Below are positions 1 through 8,545 of a stretch of DNA of 64,000 nt, piece by piece. How positions within the stretch are numbered: position 1 is the stretch's first letter; each line of letters starts with the position of its first letter. This DNA is from an uncultured Oscillospiraceae bacterium (GTDB taxonomy: Bacteria; Bacillota; Clostridia; Oscillospirales; Oscillospiraceae). Under the pieces are notes generated by a model, which saw nothing but the letters and a program-made list of their open reading frames with translations, was not told the DNA's origin and made no database searches. The stretch spans positions 19,078 through 83,077 of the forward strand of contig CAJOIU010000003.1 in the NCBI GenBank assembly GCA_905234855.1, written 5' to 3'. The position numbers and the translations under genes are program-made.

Positions 1-1590
1 CAGCTCCGCGAGAAATTCGGCACCTCCGTCTGCGCCATGACCGCCCCCATCAAGGAGGGCGACAAATACGTCGGCATCGTGGACGTCGTCACCAAGAAGG
101 CATATAAGATGGAGGGCAACAAGCGCGTTGACGTTGCCGTTCCCGCCGAGATGGAAGGCCGCCTCGAAGAGCTCTATACCGAGATCTGCGAGTCCGCCGC
201 CGAGACCAGCGAAGAGCTGATGGAGAAGTATTTCGAGACCATGGAGCTGTCCCCGGAGGAGATCTCCGGCGCCCTCGGCACCGCCGTCGCGGACGGCAGC
301 ATCTGCCCGGTCTACTGCGGCAGCGCCTTCACCGGCCTCGGCACCCGCGTTCTGCTCGACGCCGCCGTCAGCATCTTCCCCGAGCCCTCCGAGGGCGGCG
401 AGCCCCTTGATCCCAACGGCCCGGCCAAGGTCATCGTCTATAAGACCGTTTCCGACCAGTTCGGCAAGTTCTCCCTGTTCAAGGTCGTTTCCGGCAAGGT
501 CACCCCCGACCTTACCCTCACGAACGCCCGAAGCGGCGCGCAGGAAAAGCTCGGCCACATCTACACCATGCAGGGCAAGAAGAACACCGAGGTGCAGGTC
601 ATCGACTGCGGCGATCTCGGCGCTGTCTCGAAGCTGACCGACACCAAGACCGGCGACACCCTCTGCGCCCCCGGCGCCGTGGAAGCGCTGCCCGGCATCG
701 AGTTCGACGTTCCCTGCTATCAGATGGCCATTGCCCCCAAGGTCAAGGGACAGGACGATAAGGTCGCGCAGGGTCTCTCCCGTCTGAACGAGGAGGATCC
801 CACCTTCACCGTCACGCTGAATGCCGAGACCCATCAGCAGGTCGTCGCCGGCGCCGGCGATATGCATATCGACGTTCTCTGCTCCAAGCTGAAGAGCAAG
901 TTCGGCGTGGAAGTCGAGCTCTCTCCCGCCCGCGTGGCCTACCGCGAAAAGATCCGCAAGACCCTCGATACCCACGGCCGCCACAAGAAGCAGACCGGCG
1001 GTCACGGCCAGTTCGCGGATGTCAAGATCCGCTTCGAGCCGCAGTCCGAGCAGGAAGATATGATCTTCGCCGAAGAGGTCTTCGGCGGCAGCGTTCCCAA
1101 GAACTTCTTCCCTGCCGTGGAAAAGGGTCTGCGTGAGTGCTGCGCCAAGGGCGTTCTCGCCGGTTATCCGATGGTGTTCCTGAAGGCCGTTCTCTACGAT
1201 GGTGACTTCCACCCCGTCGATTCCTCCGAAATGGCGTTCAAGACCGCTGCCGGTCTTGCCTATAAGGAGCTGGTGAACGCGAATCCCGTCATCATGGAGC
1301 CCATCGGCCTGCTCCGCGTCACCATTCCCGACGCGAATCTGGGCGATATCATGTCCGATATCCCCTCCAAGCGCCGCGGCACCATGCTCGGCATGACCGC
1401 GCACGACGGTCTGCAGGTCGTGGAGGCCGAGGTCCCCATGGCGGAGATGACCACCTACGCCATCGACCTTCGTTCCATGACGCAGGGTCGCGGCTCCTTC
1501 ACGCTGGAGTTCATCCGCTACGATGAGACGCCTGCCAACGTACAGCAGAAGATCATCGAGGAGGCCAAGGCGCTGGCCGAGGCCGAATGA
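1..1590 (+). CDS. Elongation factor G-like translational GTPase, 5'-truncated
   Basis: The frame is open from base 1, so 529 codons of the C-terminal part are present and the P-loop GTPase motifs lie outside the window. Visible in order: end of the G domain (to about residue 125), beta-barrel domain II (VIVYKTVSDQFGKFSLFKV), domain III (LNEEDPTFTVTLNAETHQ), domain IV with the ribosome-tip loop GRHKKQTGGHGQFADV, and domain V with DANLGDIMSDIPSKRRG. This is the classic EF-G order for ribosome translocation or recycling. The sequence resembles the EF-G-like (FusA2/EF-G2) branch common beside canonical fusA in Clostridia rather than a ribosome-protection protein, but without the N-terminus the paralogue cannot be fixed. 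It ends 16 nt before a good terminator. Confidence 0.9.
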   Translation, partial: QLREKFGTSVCAMTAPIKEGDKYVGIVDVVTKKAYKMEGNKRVDVAVPAEMEGRLEELYTEICESAAETSEELMEKYFETMELSPEEISGALGTAVADGSICPVYCGSAFTGLGTRVLLDAAVSIFPEPSEGGEPLDPNGPAKVIVYKTVSDQFGKFSLFKVVSGKVTPDLTLTNARSGAQEKLGHIYTMQGKKNTEVQVIDCGDLGAVSKLTDTKTGDTLCAPGAVEALPGIEFDVPCYQMAIAPKVKGQDDKVAQGLSRLNEEDPTFTVTLNAETHQQVVAGAGDMHIDVLCSKLKSKFGVEVELSPARVAYREKIRKTLDTHGRHKKQTGGHGQFADVKIRFEPQSEQEDMIFAEEVFGGSVPKNFFPAVEKGLRECCAKGVLAGYPMVFLKAVLYDGDFHPVDSSEMAFKTAAGLAYKELVNANPVIMEPIGLLRVTIPDANLGDIMSDIPSKRRGTMLGMTAHDGLQVVEAEVPMAEMTTYAIDLRSMTQGRGSFTLEFIRYDETPANVQQKIIEEAKALAEAE

Positions 1591-1606
1591 TCCCATAAAT
1601 GATCCG

Positions 1607-1639
1607 CAAGGGGAGGCACAGCGCTTCCCCTTGTTTTTT
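1607..1639 (+). terminator. Rho-independent terminator after EF-G-like gene
   Basis: An 8-bp stem CAAGGGGA/TCCCCTTG (1607-1614 and 1626-1633) is followed by six T. It lies just before the RBS of the next small gene. Confidence 0.85.
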
Positions 1640-1651
1640 CGGAGGATTTCT

Positions 1652-1831
1652 ATGAACAGACGTTCCCGCGAGGGATTTCAGGCGATATGGCTGGCAGCCG
1701 TTATGCTATGCGCGGTCATCGCGGTTTTCTGCGCGATCCTTGTTTCCTGCACCAAGGCTTCCGGCAGCCCGCCCGCGCCGAAAACGCAGACGGAAGACAG
1801 CGCGATCCTGCCCGACGACACCGGCGACTGA
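1652..1831 (+). CDS. Small single-pass membrane or lipoprotein-like protein, unknown function
   Basis: A 59-aa ORF with GGAGG at 1641 and 6 nt to ATG. Residues 10-32 form one hydrophobic segment (AIWLAAVMLCAVIAVFCAIL) ending in VSCTKAS, which could act as a lipobox-like cysteine or simply follow a transmembrane anchor. The remaining 25 residues are polar, Pro- and Asp-rich. A longer in-frame extension upstream lies inside the EF-G gene and has no RBS, so this start is chosen. No family is recognised. It sits between two terminator-like hairpins, so it may be its own short transcription unit or read-through from upstream. Confidence 0.55.
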   Translation: MNRRSREGFQAIWLAAVMLCAVIAVFCAILVSCTKASGSPPAPKTQTEDSAILPDDTGD

Positions 1832-1841
1832 CGCGCCGATC

Positions 1842-1872
1842 ACCTCCCGCATAGAATGTGCGGGAGGTTTTT
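1842..1872 (+). terminator. Terminator hairpin that also buries the next RBS
   Basis: Perfect 10-bp stem ACCTCCCGCA/TGCGGGAGGT (1842-1851 and 1859-1868) followed by a T-run. The right arm contains the GGGAGG Shine-Dalgarno of the gene starting at 1875, so the folded form would both terminate transcription and hide the RBS. Confidence 0.75.
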
Positions 1873-1874
1873 AT

Positions 1875-2357
1875 ATGACAGAATTTACGATGAACGACAG
1901 CCTTCAGGAAACCATCACCGGCTTCGATGCCGTATGGCGGCGCGTCAAGGGCGGCGCCGCCGCGCCGTCGGAGGATGAATCCCTGTGTCTTCTGATACGA
2001 GGCGAGCAATGCTCCGCAGTGTATGACGCCTGCCTCGCCCGCATGTTTCAGGGCACGGCTCGCTCTCTTCTCCAAACCCATGCCAATAACGCCTCGGCGA
2101 GGGCGCGGCGTCTCGGCGCGGAATACTTCATCCGCACCGGCCTGTGCAGCACGCCCGAGGAAGAGTGTCACCCCTGCGGCCGCCGGCTGATCGCGCTGCG
2201 CACGGCCATGGAAAAGGACTCCGCCGCCGCCGAAGCCTATCGCGCCGCCGCAAGGGACACGTCCTGCGCGGAGCTGGAGGCGATATATCAGCGTTTTGCC
2301 GAAGCCAGATGCGCCGCCGCGCAGGATAAGCGCGGCATCATCCTTCGCTGCTTCTGA
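1875..2357 (+). CDS. Putative ferritin-like (rubrerythrin-type) helical protein
   Basis: 160 aa; GGGAGG at 1862-1867 is 7 nt before ATG. The protein is almost all helical, with an early LLIRGEQCSAVYDACLARMF segment and a following RLGAEYF. Glu residues spaced in this way, with a nearby His (TH at about residue 70), recall the metal-binding helices of ferritin-like proteins, and several Cys (CSTPEEECHPC) add a possible second metal site. This is a fold-level guess only. If correct it would be an oxidative-stress or metal protein. Its RBS is in the right arm of a terminator-like hairpin, so expression may be conditional. Alternative: a helical protein of unknown function. Confidence 0.5.
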   Translation: MTEFTMNDSLQETITGFDAVWRRVKGGAAAPSEDESLCLLIRGEQCSAVYDACLARMFQGTARSLLQTHANNASARARRLGAEYFIRTGLCSTPEEECHPCGRRLIALRTAMEKDSAAAEAYRAAARDTSCAELEAIYQRFAEARCAAAQDKRGIILRCF

Positions 2358-2385
2358 CGGATAAGCGCCTGCCTGTTATGCGGCA

Positions 2386-2432
2386 GCAGCCTCCGTCCCT
2401 TCCAAGGAAGCGGACGGAGGCTGCTTGCTTTG
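2386..2432 (+). terminator. Terminator after ferritin-like gene
   Basis: A 13-bp perfect stem GCAGCCTCCGTCC/GGACGGAGGCTGC (2386-2398 and 2412-2424) with a short T-rich tail (TTGCTTTG). It separates this gene from the convergent regulator gene. Confidence 0.75.
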
Positions 2433-2486
2433 TCCCGTTATGACCGCCGGCGGGCGCGGGCTTTCCGCCGCCTCATCAGACGGGGA

Positions 2487-3101
2487 TCACTGCCTGATCC
2501 TCTTATGCAAATAAATCTCGACGGCCGTATTGACGCAAATCAGCACGAGCGCCCAGACCCCCAGCAGAACCGTACGGTCAGCGAGGAACAGCGGATACGG
2601 AGCCAATACCATCGAACCCAAGAGGTTGTAGAGAAGGGACGATAAAAAGATACTGATCGCGGGGAAGGCGATCATCCAGTAACGCGCGACCGCCTTCGGA
2701 TCGATGATCCGATTCAGCCTGGCCGCATAGATCACCACAACGGAACCGATCTGCCAGATGAAGCCGTTCATAATGGCAAAGGCATTCTGGTTTTCATACC
2801 AAAACGCGCAGGTCATGATATAGCCGATCCACGCCATGTAGGGTGCAAGGAGCGCCAAGGCATTCCCGATGTGCTTTCCTGTCTTCTTTTCATCGGCGGC
2901 CGGCTCGATCCCTTTGAGAAGATAATCCGTTGTGACCTCAAAGAAATCGCTCATCAGTACGATCTTGTCCAGTTCGGGGACACTCTGCTCCGATTCCCAT
3001 TTGCTGACTGCCTGTCTGCTGACGCCCAGCCTGTCCGCCAGCGCTTCCTGTGAGATTCCCTTTTGCTTCCGCAATTCCAATATTCTGTCTGCAAGCTTCA
3101 T
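2487..3101 (-). CDS. XRE-family HTH regulator with C-terminal membrane domain
   Basis: 204 aa. Residues 1-60 are a Cro/C1-type HTH ([22 protein letters not shown]) with the typical [22 protein letters not shown] tail. Residues about 80-200 contain four hydrophobic segments, so the DNA-binding head is tethered to the membrane. Such XRE-TM regulators are common in Clostridia and usually control a nearby membrane or envelope function, though the target is not evident here. ATG 3101 is preceded by AGGAGG at 7-nt spacing; the upstream ATG (3128) has no RBS. A 7-bp inverted repeat lies just upstream of the start (3118-3158) and might be an autoregulatory site or mRNA hairpin. Confidence 0.85.
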   Translation of the reverse strand: MKLADRILELRKQKGISQEALADRLGVSRQAVSKWESEQSVPELDKIVLMSDFFEVTTDYLLKGIEPAADEKKTGKHIGNALALLAPYMAWIGYIMTCAFWYENQNAFAIMNGFIWQIGSVVVIYAARLNRIIDPKAVARYWMIAFPAISIFLSSLLYNLLGSMVLAPYPLFLADRTVLLGVWALVLICVNTAVEIYLHKRIRQ

Positions 3102-3117
3102 GGTGATTACCTCCTTT

Positions 3118-3158
3118 GGTGGCTTCATCTTACACTTTTCCTTGGTTGCGGAGCCACC
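3118..3158. promoter_or_regulatory. Inverted repeat upstream of XRE gene
   Basis: GGTGGCT (3118-3124) and AGCCACC (3152-3158) are perfect inverted arms 27 nt apart, next to the RBS of the XRE gene. This could be an operator or a 5' UTR hairpin; there is no functional evidence. Confidence 0.35.
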
Positions 3159-3327
3159 ATTTGGGAGCGGAACTTTGTCAACTGCCGGTTGCGGTTTCTC
3201 CCGCGCCGGTCATTCTATGCTTTCAGAGCCGTTGATCCCGATTTCTCATATTGTATTCTACAGTCCCTCCGGCTCCCTGTCAAACACAGGGCAAATAATC
3301 AAGCGAAATCTTCCCGCTCATCGGCTG

Positions 3328-3356
3328 TTGACACATTAGTTACAATATGTTAAAAT
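3328..3356 (+). promoter_or_regulatory. Sigma-A promoter of the papain-like SLH gene
   Basis: TTGACA (3328-3333), 17 nt, TAAAAT (3351-3356). The predicted +1 near 3363 leaves a 36-nt leader to ATG 3399. Confidence 0.8.
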
Positions 3357-3373
3357 ACGGTTACAAATATGTT
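3339..3373 (+). repeat. Two direct repeats over the promoter of the SLH protease gene
   Basis: GTTACAATATGTT (3339-3351) and GTTACAAATATGTT (3360-3373) are direct repeats with a 21-bp period (two helical turns), one overlapping the spacer/-10 and one the start site. This is suggestive of a regulator binding on one face of DNA. Confidence 0.5.
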
Positions 3374-3398
3374 TACAACGGGAAGGATGCACCGTTTT

Positions 3399-6050
3399 AT
3401 GAAACGACTGATCGCCATGCTGCTGGCCGCCGTGCTTCTCGGCAGTCTGCCCGCGCTGGCCGTCGGAGCGGAGGAGCCGCTGCCGGACGGCATGTTTCTG
3501 CTGGGGGACGCCTCGGAATACGGCGATATCGCCGTGATCCGGGGGGACGCGCCCACGGCGGAAGAAAGCGACGGCGTGATCGTAGCCTATGCGGAGGATA
3601 TATCCGTGTCCGACGCGGCGAGCATGGCAGCCATCGGCGTCGACGGCGCTCCCAGCGGTCTTCCCACGGCCTATGATCCCCGGGGCACGGCGCTTCCCGC
3701 CGTGCGGCAGCAGGGCACATGGAACACCTGCTGGGCCATGTCCGCCATCGCTGCGGCGGAGCTGGACGGCATCGCCGACGGGCTTCTCTCCGCCAAATCC
3801 GTCAATCTGAGCGAACGGCATCTTATCTATTTCTTCTCGCATCAGGCCGACGATCCGCTGGACAACTCCTCGAACGACTACAACGTGGATCCCACATTCT
3901 GGATCCGTTCCGGCGGCAACCCGGTCGTGGCGGCCATGACCCTCGCGAGCTGGCACGGCGCGGCCTCGGAGAAAGCCACCGATTCGGCCTACAGCGGCCT
4001 TTCCGCTTCCGATTCCCTCCGGGCGGACACCGCCTATGCCGATGTGCTGCATTTGGAGAACACCTACACCGTGAACCTTTCCTCCGCCGCAGGACGCACC
4101 GCCCTCAAAGGGCTGATCCAAGAACACGGCGGCGCGGTGCTGTGCCTGTATTTCAACAGCGGCTATCTTTTCGCGGGTTCGCCCTCCGCCCATACGGGCA
4201 GCGGCGGAGATCCCTCCCCCTTCCTCCCCACGACGGACGCCGACGAGGGCGACGGGGAACCCATGCCCGCCTCGGACGCCGCGCCGGAATCCGATCCCGA
4301 GCCGCTCCCCGAGCCGGAAACCGACATGCCGGGGACGGAAGAAATACCTGCGGAGATGGACGATACGCTCCCCGCGGAAGCCCCGGAGACAGACGATACC
4401 GCCGAGCCGGAGCCTGCGCCAGAGCCGGAATCGGAGCCGGAGGATACGCCCCCGAAGCCGGAAGAGGTATCTACGGAGCCGGAAACTTCCCCGATGGACG
4501 TCTCCGACGATCCCGAGCCTCTGCCGGAGGAGAGCGCTCCGCCGGAGCCCATCGATGGGGACGCCTCCGTATCCCTTGACGGCGCCCCCGGCACCGAAGC
4601 CGATCCCGCCGATACGGACGCGGAGGATTACACCGTCTGCTATTATCAGGACATCGTCGCCGCCGCAACAAATCACGAGGTCGTCATCGTCGGATGGGAC
4701 GACGATTATCCAGCGGAAAACTTCGGCTGCTCCGATCAGGGCGCGATCCCGCCCGCCGACGGCGCATGGCTGTGCCGCAACTCCTATGGCAGCCATTGGG
4801 CAGGCGGCGACGGCTATTTCTGGATCTCCTATTACGATGCCTCCGTCCGCTATAATTCCGCCCGAATCGACGGACGCGCTACCGTTTTCGACTTCGCCCC
4901 GGCGGACAATTACGAAAACAATTATGAATATGACGGTGCGGCGATCTTGGGCTATGTGAACGACAGCATCGACGGCAAGGGGCTTTCCACCGGGAAGGTC
5001 GCCTCCGCCGATTCCCGCCGCTGGTACGCAAATATCTTCACCGCAGCCGCGAACGACGCGCCCCGGGGCACGGAACAGCTCCGGGCGGTGGCCACCTATA
5101 CTTACAGTGCCGGTGTCCCCTATACCGTTTCGGTGTATACCGGCCTCACCGACGCCGCCGATCCTGTCTCCGGCACGCTGGCTGCCACACAGTCCGGCAC
5201 CTTCGAGTTTGCCGGGTTCCATACCGTCGCGCTGACGAAGCCGGTATCTCTGCGGGAGGACGAGCGTTTCAGCGTTGTCTTCTCCGTGGGCGGCGCGGCA
5301 GACGGCTCGATCTATCTGCCCGCCTGCTATACCAGCGCCAACTGGCATTCCACCAACGAGACGCTGGCCGGCCAGAGCTTCGCCTCCCTCGACGGCAAAA
5401 GCTGGCACGACTGCAGCGAGCTGAAAAACGCGCCTAACGTCCGCATCAAGGCATACACGGACAACGCGGACGCCGTGTTCCCCTTTGCCGACGTTTCGGA
5501 GACGGCGTGGTATTACGGCGACGTAGAGGCGAGCTGGCTCAAATATCTGGTCGAGGGCATGTCCGACACCGCTTACGCGCCGGCGAAAAACGCCACCCGC
5601 GCCCAGATCGTCGCCGTGCTGCATCGGCTGGACGAGGACAGCGCGACCGCCTCCCGGACTTCTTTCGATGACGTGAAGCCCGGCGCGTGGTATTACGACG
5701 ATGTGTGCTGGGCGGAGAGCCTCGGGATCATCACCGGCTCGGACGACGACGGCGACGGCGTATTCAGCTTCCGGCCGAACGCTGGCATCACCCGGCAGGA
5801 GTTCGTGACGCTCCTGTACCGTTATGCGGCGAAGAGGGGGCTGAAGACCTCCCAAAAAGCCGATATAGCCTCCTTTGCCGACAGCGGCTCCGTCGCCGGC
5901 TGGGCTTCGGACGCCATGGCATGGAGCGTTGCCGTGGGGCTGCAAAAAGGCTCCTATTCCTCCGCCCGGGGCTATGAGCTTCTGCCGCAGGGCAGCGTGA
6001 CCCGCGCCCAGCTTGCCGCGTTTCTGAACCGCTTTTCCGATATGCTGTGA
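3399..6050 (+). CDS. Secreted papain-like (C1) cysteine peptidase with lectin-like domain and three SLH domains
   Basis: 883 aa. A Sec signal peptide (residues 1-27, ending ALAVGA) is followed by a C1-type catalytic domain: oxyanion Gln105 and Cys111 (RQQGTWNTCWAM), His426 (NHEVVIVGWDDD) and Asn461 (WLCRNSYGSHW). Between Cys and His lies an insert of about 145 residues (262-408) made of Pro/Glu/Asp repeats such as EPEPAPEPESEPED. Residues about 480-690 fit the lectin-like beta domain that follows this peptidase family in clostridial surface proteins. Three SLH motifs (from about residue 692, 755 and 820) should bind secondary cell-wall polymer, placing the enzyme on the cell surface. ATG 3399 is chosen because it leaves the signal peptide at the N-terminus and has GGGAAGG 12 nt upstream; ATGs at 3369 and 3387 are in frame but poorly placed. 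Confidence 0.88.
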   Translation: MKRLIAMLLAAVLLGSLPALAVGAEEPLPDGMFLLGDASEYGDIAVIRGDAPTAEESDGVIVAYAEDISVSDAASMAAIGVDGAPSGLPTAYDPRGTALPAVRQQGTWNTCWAMSAIAAAELDGIADGLLSAKSVNLSERHLIYFFSHQADDPLDNSSNDYNVDPTFWIRSGGNPVVAAMTLASWHGAASEKATDSAYSGLSASDSLRADTAYADVLHLENTYTVNLSSAAGRTALKGLIQEHGGAVLCLYFNSGYLFAGSPSAHTGSGGDPSPFLPTTDADEGDGEPMPASDAAPESDPEPLPEPETDMPGTEEIPAEMDDTLPAEAPETDDTAEPEPAPEPESEPEDTPPKPEEVSTEPETSPMDVSDDPEPLPEESAPPEPIDGDASVSLDGAPGTEADPADTDAEDYTVCYYQDIVAAATNHEVVIVGWDDDYPAENFGCSDQGAIPPADGAWLCRNSYGSHWAGGDGYFWISYYDASVRYNSARIDGRATVFDFAPADNYENNYEYDGAAILGYVNDSIDGKGLSTGKVASADSRRWYANIFTAAANDAPRGTEQLRAVATYTYSAGVPYTVSVYTGLTDAADPVSGTLAATQSGTFEFAGFHTVALTKPVSLREDERFSVVFSVGGAADGSIYLPACYTSANWHSTNETLAGQSFASLDGKSWHDCSELKNAPNVRIKAYTDNADAVFPFADVSETAWYYGDVEASWLKYLVEGMSDTAYAPAKNATRAQIVAVLHRLDEDSATASRTSFDDVKPGAWYYDDVCWAESLGIITGSDDDGDGVFSFRPNAGITRQEFVTLLYRYAAKRGLKTSQKADIASFADSGSVAGWASDAMAWSVAVGLQKGSYSSARGYELLPQGSVTRAQLAAFLNRFSDML

Positions 6051-6066
6051 ACCGCATAAAACATAA

Positions 6067-6108
6067 CAGGTGCGAGCCGGTTTTCGGTCTCGCACCTGTA
6101 TTATTTTG
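6067..6108. terminator. Bidirectional terminator
   Basis: A 10-bp stem CAGGTGCGAG/CTCGCACCTG (6067-6076 and 6089-6098) with A-rich left and T-rich right flanks, between convergent genes. Confidence 0.8.
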
Positions 6109-6961
6109 CAACTCCCGTGCCGTCGAAGGGCGGGGTATAGGCCGCCTCCGCACTGGACAGCTCCTGCGTATAGCCCTCCAGCAGGCCGAGAGCCGCCATA
6201 TAATCCGCCGCGCGGCGGTATTCCTCCTCCGTCAGCCGCCGGGCGGGGCCTCCGTATCCGTTGGGGGTATACTGTCCCATGAGGCTCACCAGCACATCAC
6301 CGGGACGGAAGGTCTCCCCGATCCAGTCCAGCACGCCGAAGGTGTTGTCCAGCTCCCCCGGCAGCACAAGATGCCGGATCATCACGCCCCGGATCAGCAT
6401 CCCGTCTCCATCGAGGGTATACGGCCCGGTCTGCCGGAACATCTCGCGGATCGCCGCCTGCGCAACGCGGGGATAATCCGGCGCGGCGGACAGCCGCCCG
6501 GCAAGACGCGCGTCCGAATACTTCATATCCGGCAGCCAGACCTGCACCTTCCCCTCCAGCGTCCGCAGCGTTTCCACCGACTCATACCCGCCGCAGTTCC
6601 AAAGCACCGGCAGCGGCGGCTGCGGCTCCAGCGCCTCGCGGATCGCGGCGGCAAAATGCGTGCCGGTGACAAGGTTCAGATTATGCACACCCTGCGCCGC
6701 AAGCTCCGCGAAGATCTCCCGCAGGCGGGGTATATCGATCTCCGTGCCGCGCCGCAGGGCGCTGATCTCATAGTTCTGGCAATAAACGCACCGCAGGCTG
6801 CACCCGGCGAAAAACACCGCGCCGCTGCCCCGCTCGCCGCTGATGCACGGCTCCTCCCAGTAATGCGGCGCGGCACGGCTTACAACGGGCGCATCCCCCA
6901 TGCCGCAGAAGCCTCCGGGCCGCTCCGCAGCACAGCCCCGGGGACAAATCGAGCATATCAT
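6101..6961 (-). CDS. Radical SAM protein of the pyruvate-formate-lyase-activase-like type
   Basis: 286 aa. The radical-SAM cluster motif is CSLRCVYCQNY (CxxxCxxC) at about residue 54, preceded by an N-terminal CSICPRGC and CGMG cysteine set typical of the PflA-related group (COG1313-like). Downstream VWLPDMKYSD and HLVLPGELDNT motifs match the same group. The substrate is unknown; such proteins often activate glycyl-radical enzymes or carry out other SAM chemistry. Start ATG 6961 overlaps the stop of the upstream glycosylase gene as ATGA, with GGAGG 11 nt before it, so translation is probably coupled. It is the last gene of the AKR-apbE-mpg operon. Confidence 0.85.
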   Translation of the reverse strand: MICSICPRGCAAERPGGFCGMGDAPVVSRAAPHYWEEPCISGERGSGAVFFAGCSLRCVYCQNYEISALRRGTEIDIPRLREIFAELAAQGVHNLNLVTGTHFAAAIREALEPQPPLPVLWNCGGYESVETLRTLEGKVQVWLPDMKYSDARLAGRLSAAPDYPRVAQAAIREMFRQTGPYTLDGDGMLIRGVMIRHLVLPGELDNTFGVLDWIGETFRPGDVLVSLMGQYTPNGYGGPARRLTEEEYRRAADYMAALGLLEGYTQELSSAEAAYTPPFDGTGVAK

Positions 6962-7446
6962 ACCGCAAAAAACCTCCATTGCCGCACCTGATCCTCCGGC
7001 GAGGCATAGCCGATTCCGATCCGCCCCGAGCGTCCGATCTCCGGCCGAAAGCCGTCATCCTCCAAATAAAGCGCTTCGCCGAGCCGCGTATCGTTGAGGG
7101 AGCCGTCGATGCCGAGGTATTTCGTCACCCGCCCCGGGCCGGAAACACCTTCCACGCCCCGGATCAGAACTGCCTGCGGATCGTCCGCCGCGCCTGTGAC
7201 GAGGTTCAGCATCCAATGGACGCCGTAGCAGAGATAAACATAGACCGTCCCCGCCTCGTGATACAGCACCTCGGCCCGCTTCGTGCGCCCGAAGCGGGCA
7301 TGGCAGGCGGTATCGCTCTCGCCGTAATACGCCTCCGTTTCGGTAATGCGGGCGCGCAGCTCCCGTCCGTCGGGAAACCGGCGCACCAGCACCCTCCCGA
7401 TCAGCGCCTCCGCCGCCTCCGGCGCATTTTTATCCAAGATACTCAT
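6958..7446 (-). CDS. DNA-3-methyladenine glycosylase (AAG/MPG family)
   Basis: 162 aa. It removes alkylated purines such as 3-methyladenine in base-excision repair. The family signature is clear: RITETEAYYGESDTACHA, with the catalytic Glu and DNA-intercalating Tyr region, then GTVYVYLCYGVHWMLN and the PQAVLIRGVE strand. It is slightly shorter than the usual 180-200 aa. ATG 7446 overlaps the end of apbE by 17 nt; a second in-frame ATG (7458) is possible. The 3' end overlaps the radical SAM gene by 4 nt. A repair glycosylase in an operon with a flavin transferase and an Fe-S aldo/keto reductase is unusual. Confidence 0.92.
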   Translation of the reverse strand: MSILDKNAPEAAEALIGRVLVRRFPDGRELRARITETEAYYGESDTACHARFGRTKRAEVLYHEAGTVYVYLCYGVHWMLNLVTGAADDPQAVLIRGVEGVSGPGRVTKYLGIDGSLNDTRLGEALYLEDDGFRPEIGRSGRIGIGYASPEDQVRQWRFFAV

Positions 7447-8545
7447 AGGTATACCCATCGCCCGTCTCGGCAAAAACCTCCGCCAGCCCCGGCGTCACGA
7501 TCACATGGTCGTCCCGGGTGATCAGCACCAGCTCGAAATCCCCCTGCGCGGCATAGAAATCCAGCGCAGCATCCTTCCCCAGCACAAAAAGTGTGGTGGA
7601 AAGAGCGTCCGCCTTCGCGCCGTCGTCCGTGACAACGGTCACCGACAGAAGATCATTCTGCACGGGATAGCCCGTCACAGGATCGAGGATATGGATATAG
7701 GTCACGCCGTCCTGCACGAAATACCGCTGATAACCGCCGGAGGTGACCACTGCCGCCTGCCCCACGGACAGGATGCCCACATAGCCGCTGCTGCCGTCCG
7801 GCGCCTGCACGGCCACCTGCCACGCGGAGCCGTCCGGCTTCGCGTCCCCCAGCGTCTGCACATTCCCGCCAAGGGATAGGATCGCGGAGGAAACGCCCAT
7901 GTCCGCCATGAGATCCACCACCCGCTGGGCGGTATACCCCTTTGCCACCGCGCCGAAGGATACCTCCATTCCCGCCGGGATGGAAGCGGCGCAGGCCGCC
8001 TCGTCCAGCAGGATGCCCCCCGTGTTCTTCACGGAAAGCAGAGTGTTTATCTCGCTCTGCGCGGGAACCCGGTAATCCCCGCCGATAAAGCCCCACGCCT
8101 TGGACAGGGGATACAACCCCGGGTCAAGCGCGCCGCCGGAGGCGATGTAATACTGCATAGCAGTTGACATAACATCATAAGCTTCCCGACTGATGACGAC
8201 CTGTCCTCCCGCGCCCGCATTGAGCGCATACACGGAGCCGCGCACCGATTCCGGGTCGAGATCGGCCTCCAGCGCATAGATCTCTGCCTCCGCAGCCTCC
8301 AGCGCCTCCTCTGCTTCCACACCATAGGCCGTTAGAAGCATCACGGTATCCATGGCAAAGACCTGCCGCGTATGCTTCTCCAGCTCCGCAGCCGAAGCCG
8401 TTTCCGGCGTGTCCGCCGTTTGTTCCGTCGCCGTTTCCGGCGCAGCGGCCTCCTGTGTCGGCGTCTCACGTCCGCCGCAAGAGGTTAACATAATCATTGC
8501 CAGCGCAAGCGCCGCGAGCTTACAGCTCGTTTTTATGCTCTTCAT
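7430..8545 (-). CDS. apbE: FAD:protein FMN transferase (ApbE family), lipoprotein
   Basis: 371 aa. It covalently attaches FMN from FAD to Thr/Ser of extracytoplasmic proteins such as Rnf/Nqr or flavin-based electron-transfer subunits. It has a lipoprotein signal (residues 1-23, lipobox LTSC), a Thr/Glu/Ala-rich spacer, then the ApbE fold: FAMDTVMLLTAYG, GALDPGLYPLSKAWGF, the SFGAVAKGYTAQ FAD-binding motif, SLGGNVQTLG, and the Mg-binding segment DDGAKADALSTTLFVLG. No obvious FMN-acceptor protein is in this window. The start overlaps the AKR gene by 26 nt, with no clear RBS, so coupling with AKR translation is likely. Confidence 0.93.
   Translation of the reverse strand: MKSIKTSCKLAALALAMIMLTSCGGRETPTQEAAAPETATEQTADTPETASAAELEKHTRQVFAMDTVMLLTAYGVEAEEALEAAEAEIYALEADLDPESVRGSVYALNAGAGGQVVISREAYDVMSTAMQYYIASGGALDPGLYPLSKAWGFIGGDYRVPAQSEINTLLSVKNTGGILLDEAACAASIPAGMEVSFGAVAKGYTAQRVVDLMADMGVSSAILSLGGNVQTLGDAKPDGSAWQVAVQAPDGSSGYVGILSVGQAAVVTSGGYQRYFVQDGVTYIHILDPVTGYPVQNDLLSVTVVTDDGAKADALSTTLFVLGKDAALDFYAAQGDFELVLITRDDHVIVTPGLAEVFAETGDGYTYEYLG
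8162..8172 (-). other. XerD-arm-like motif TTATGTCAACT
   Basis: 10 of 11 bases match TTATGTAAACT, the XerD half of Firmicute dif. It lies inside apbE. Same variant as at 37247. Confidence 0.35.

Noticed and set aside
3336..6095. 919-codon open frame antisense to the SLH protease gene
   Set aside because: Low-complexity Gly/Arg-rich translation with no domain, no RBS, and explained by GC3 bias of the real gene on the other strand.
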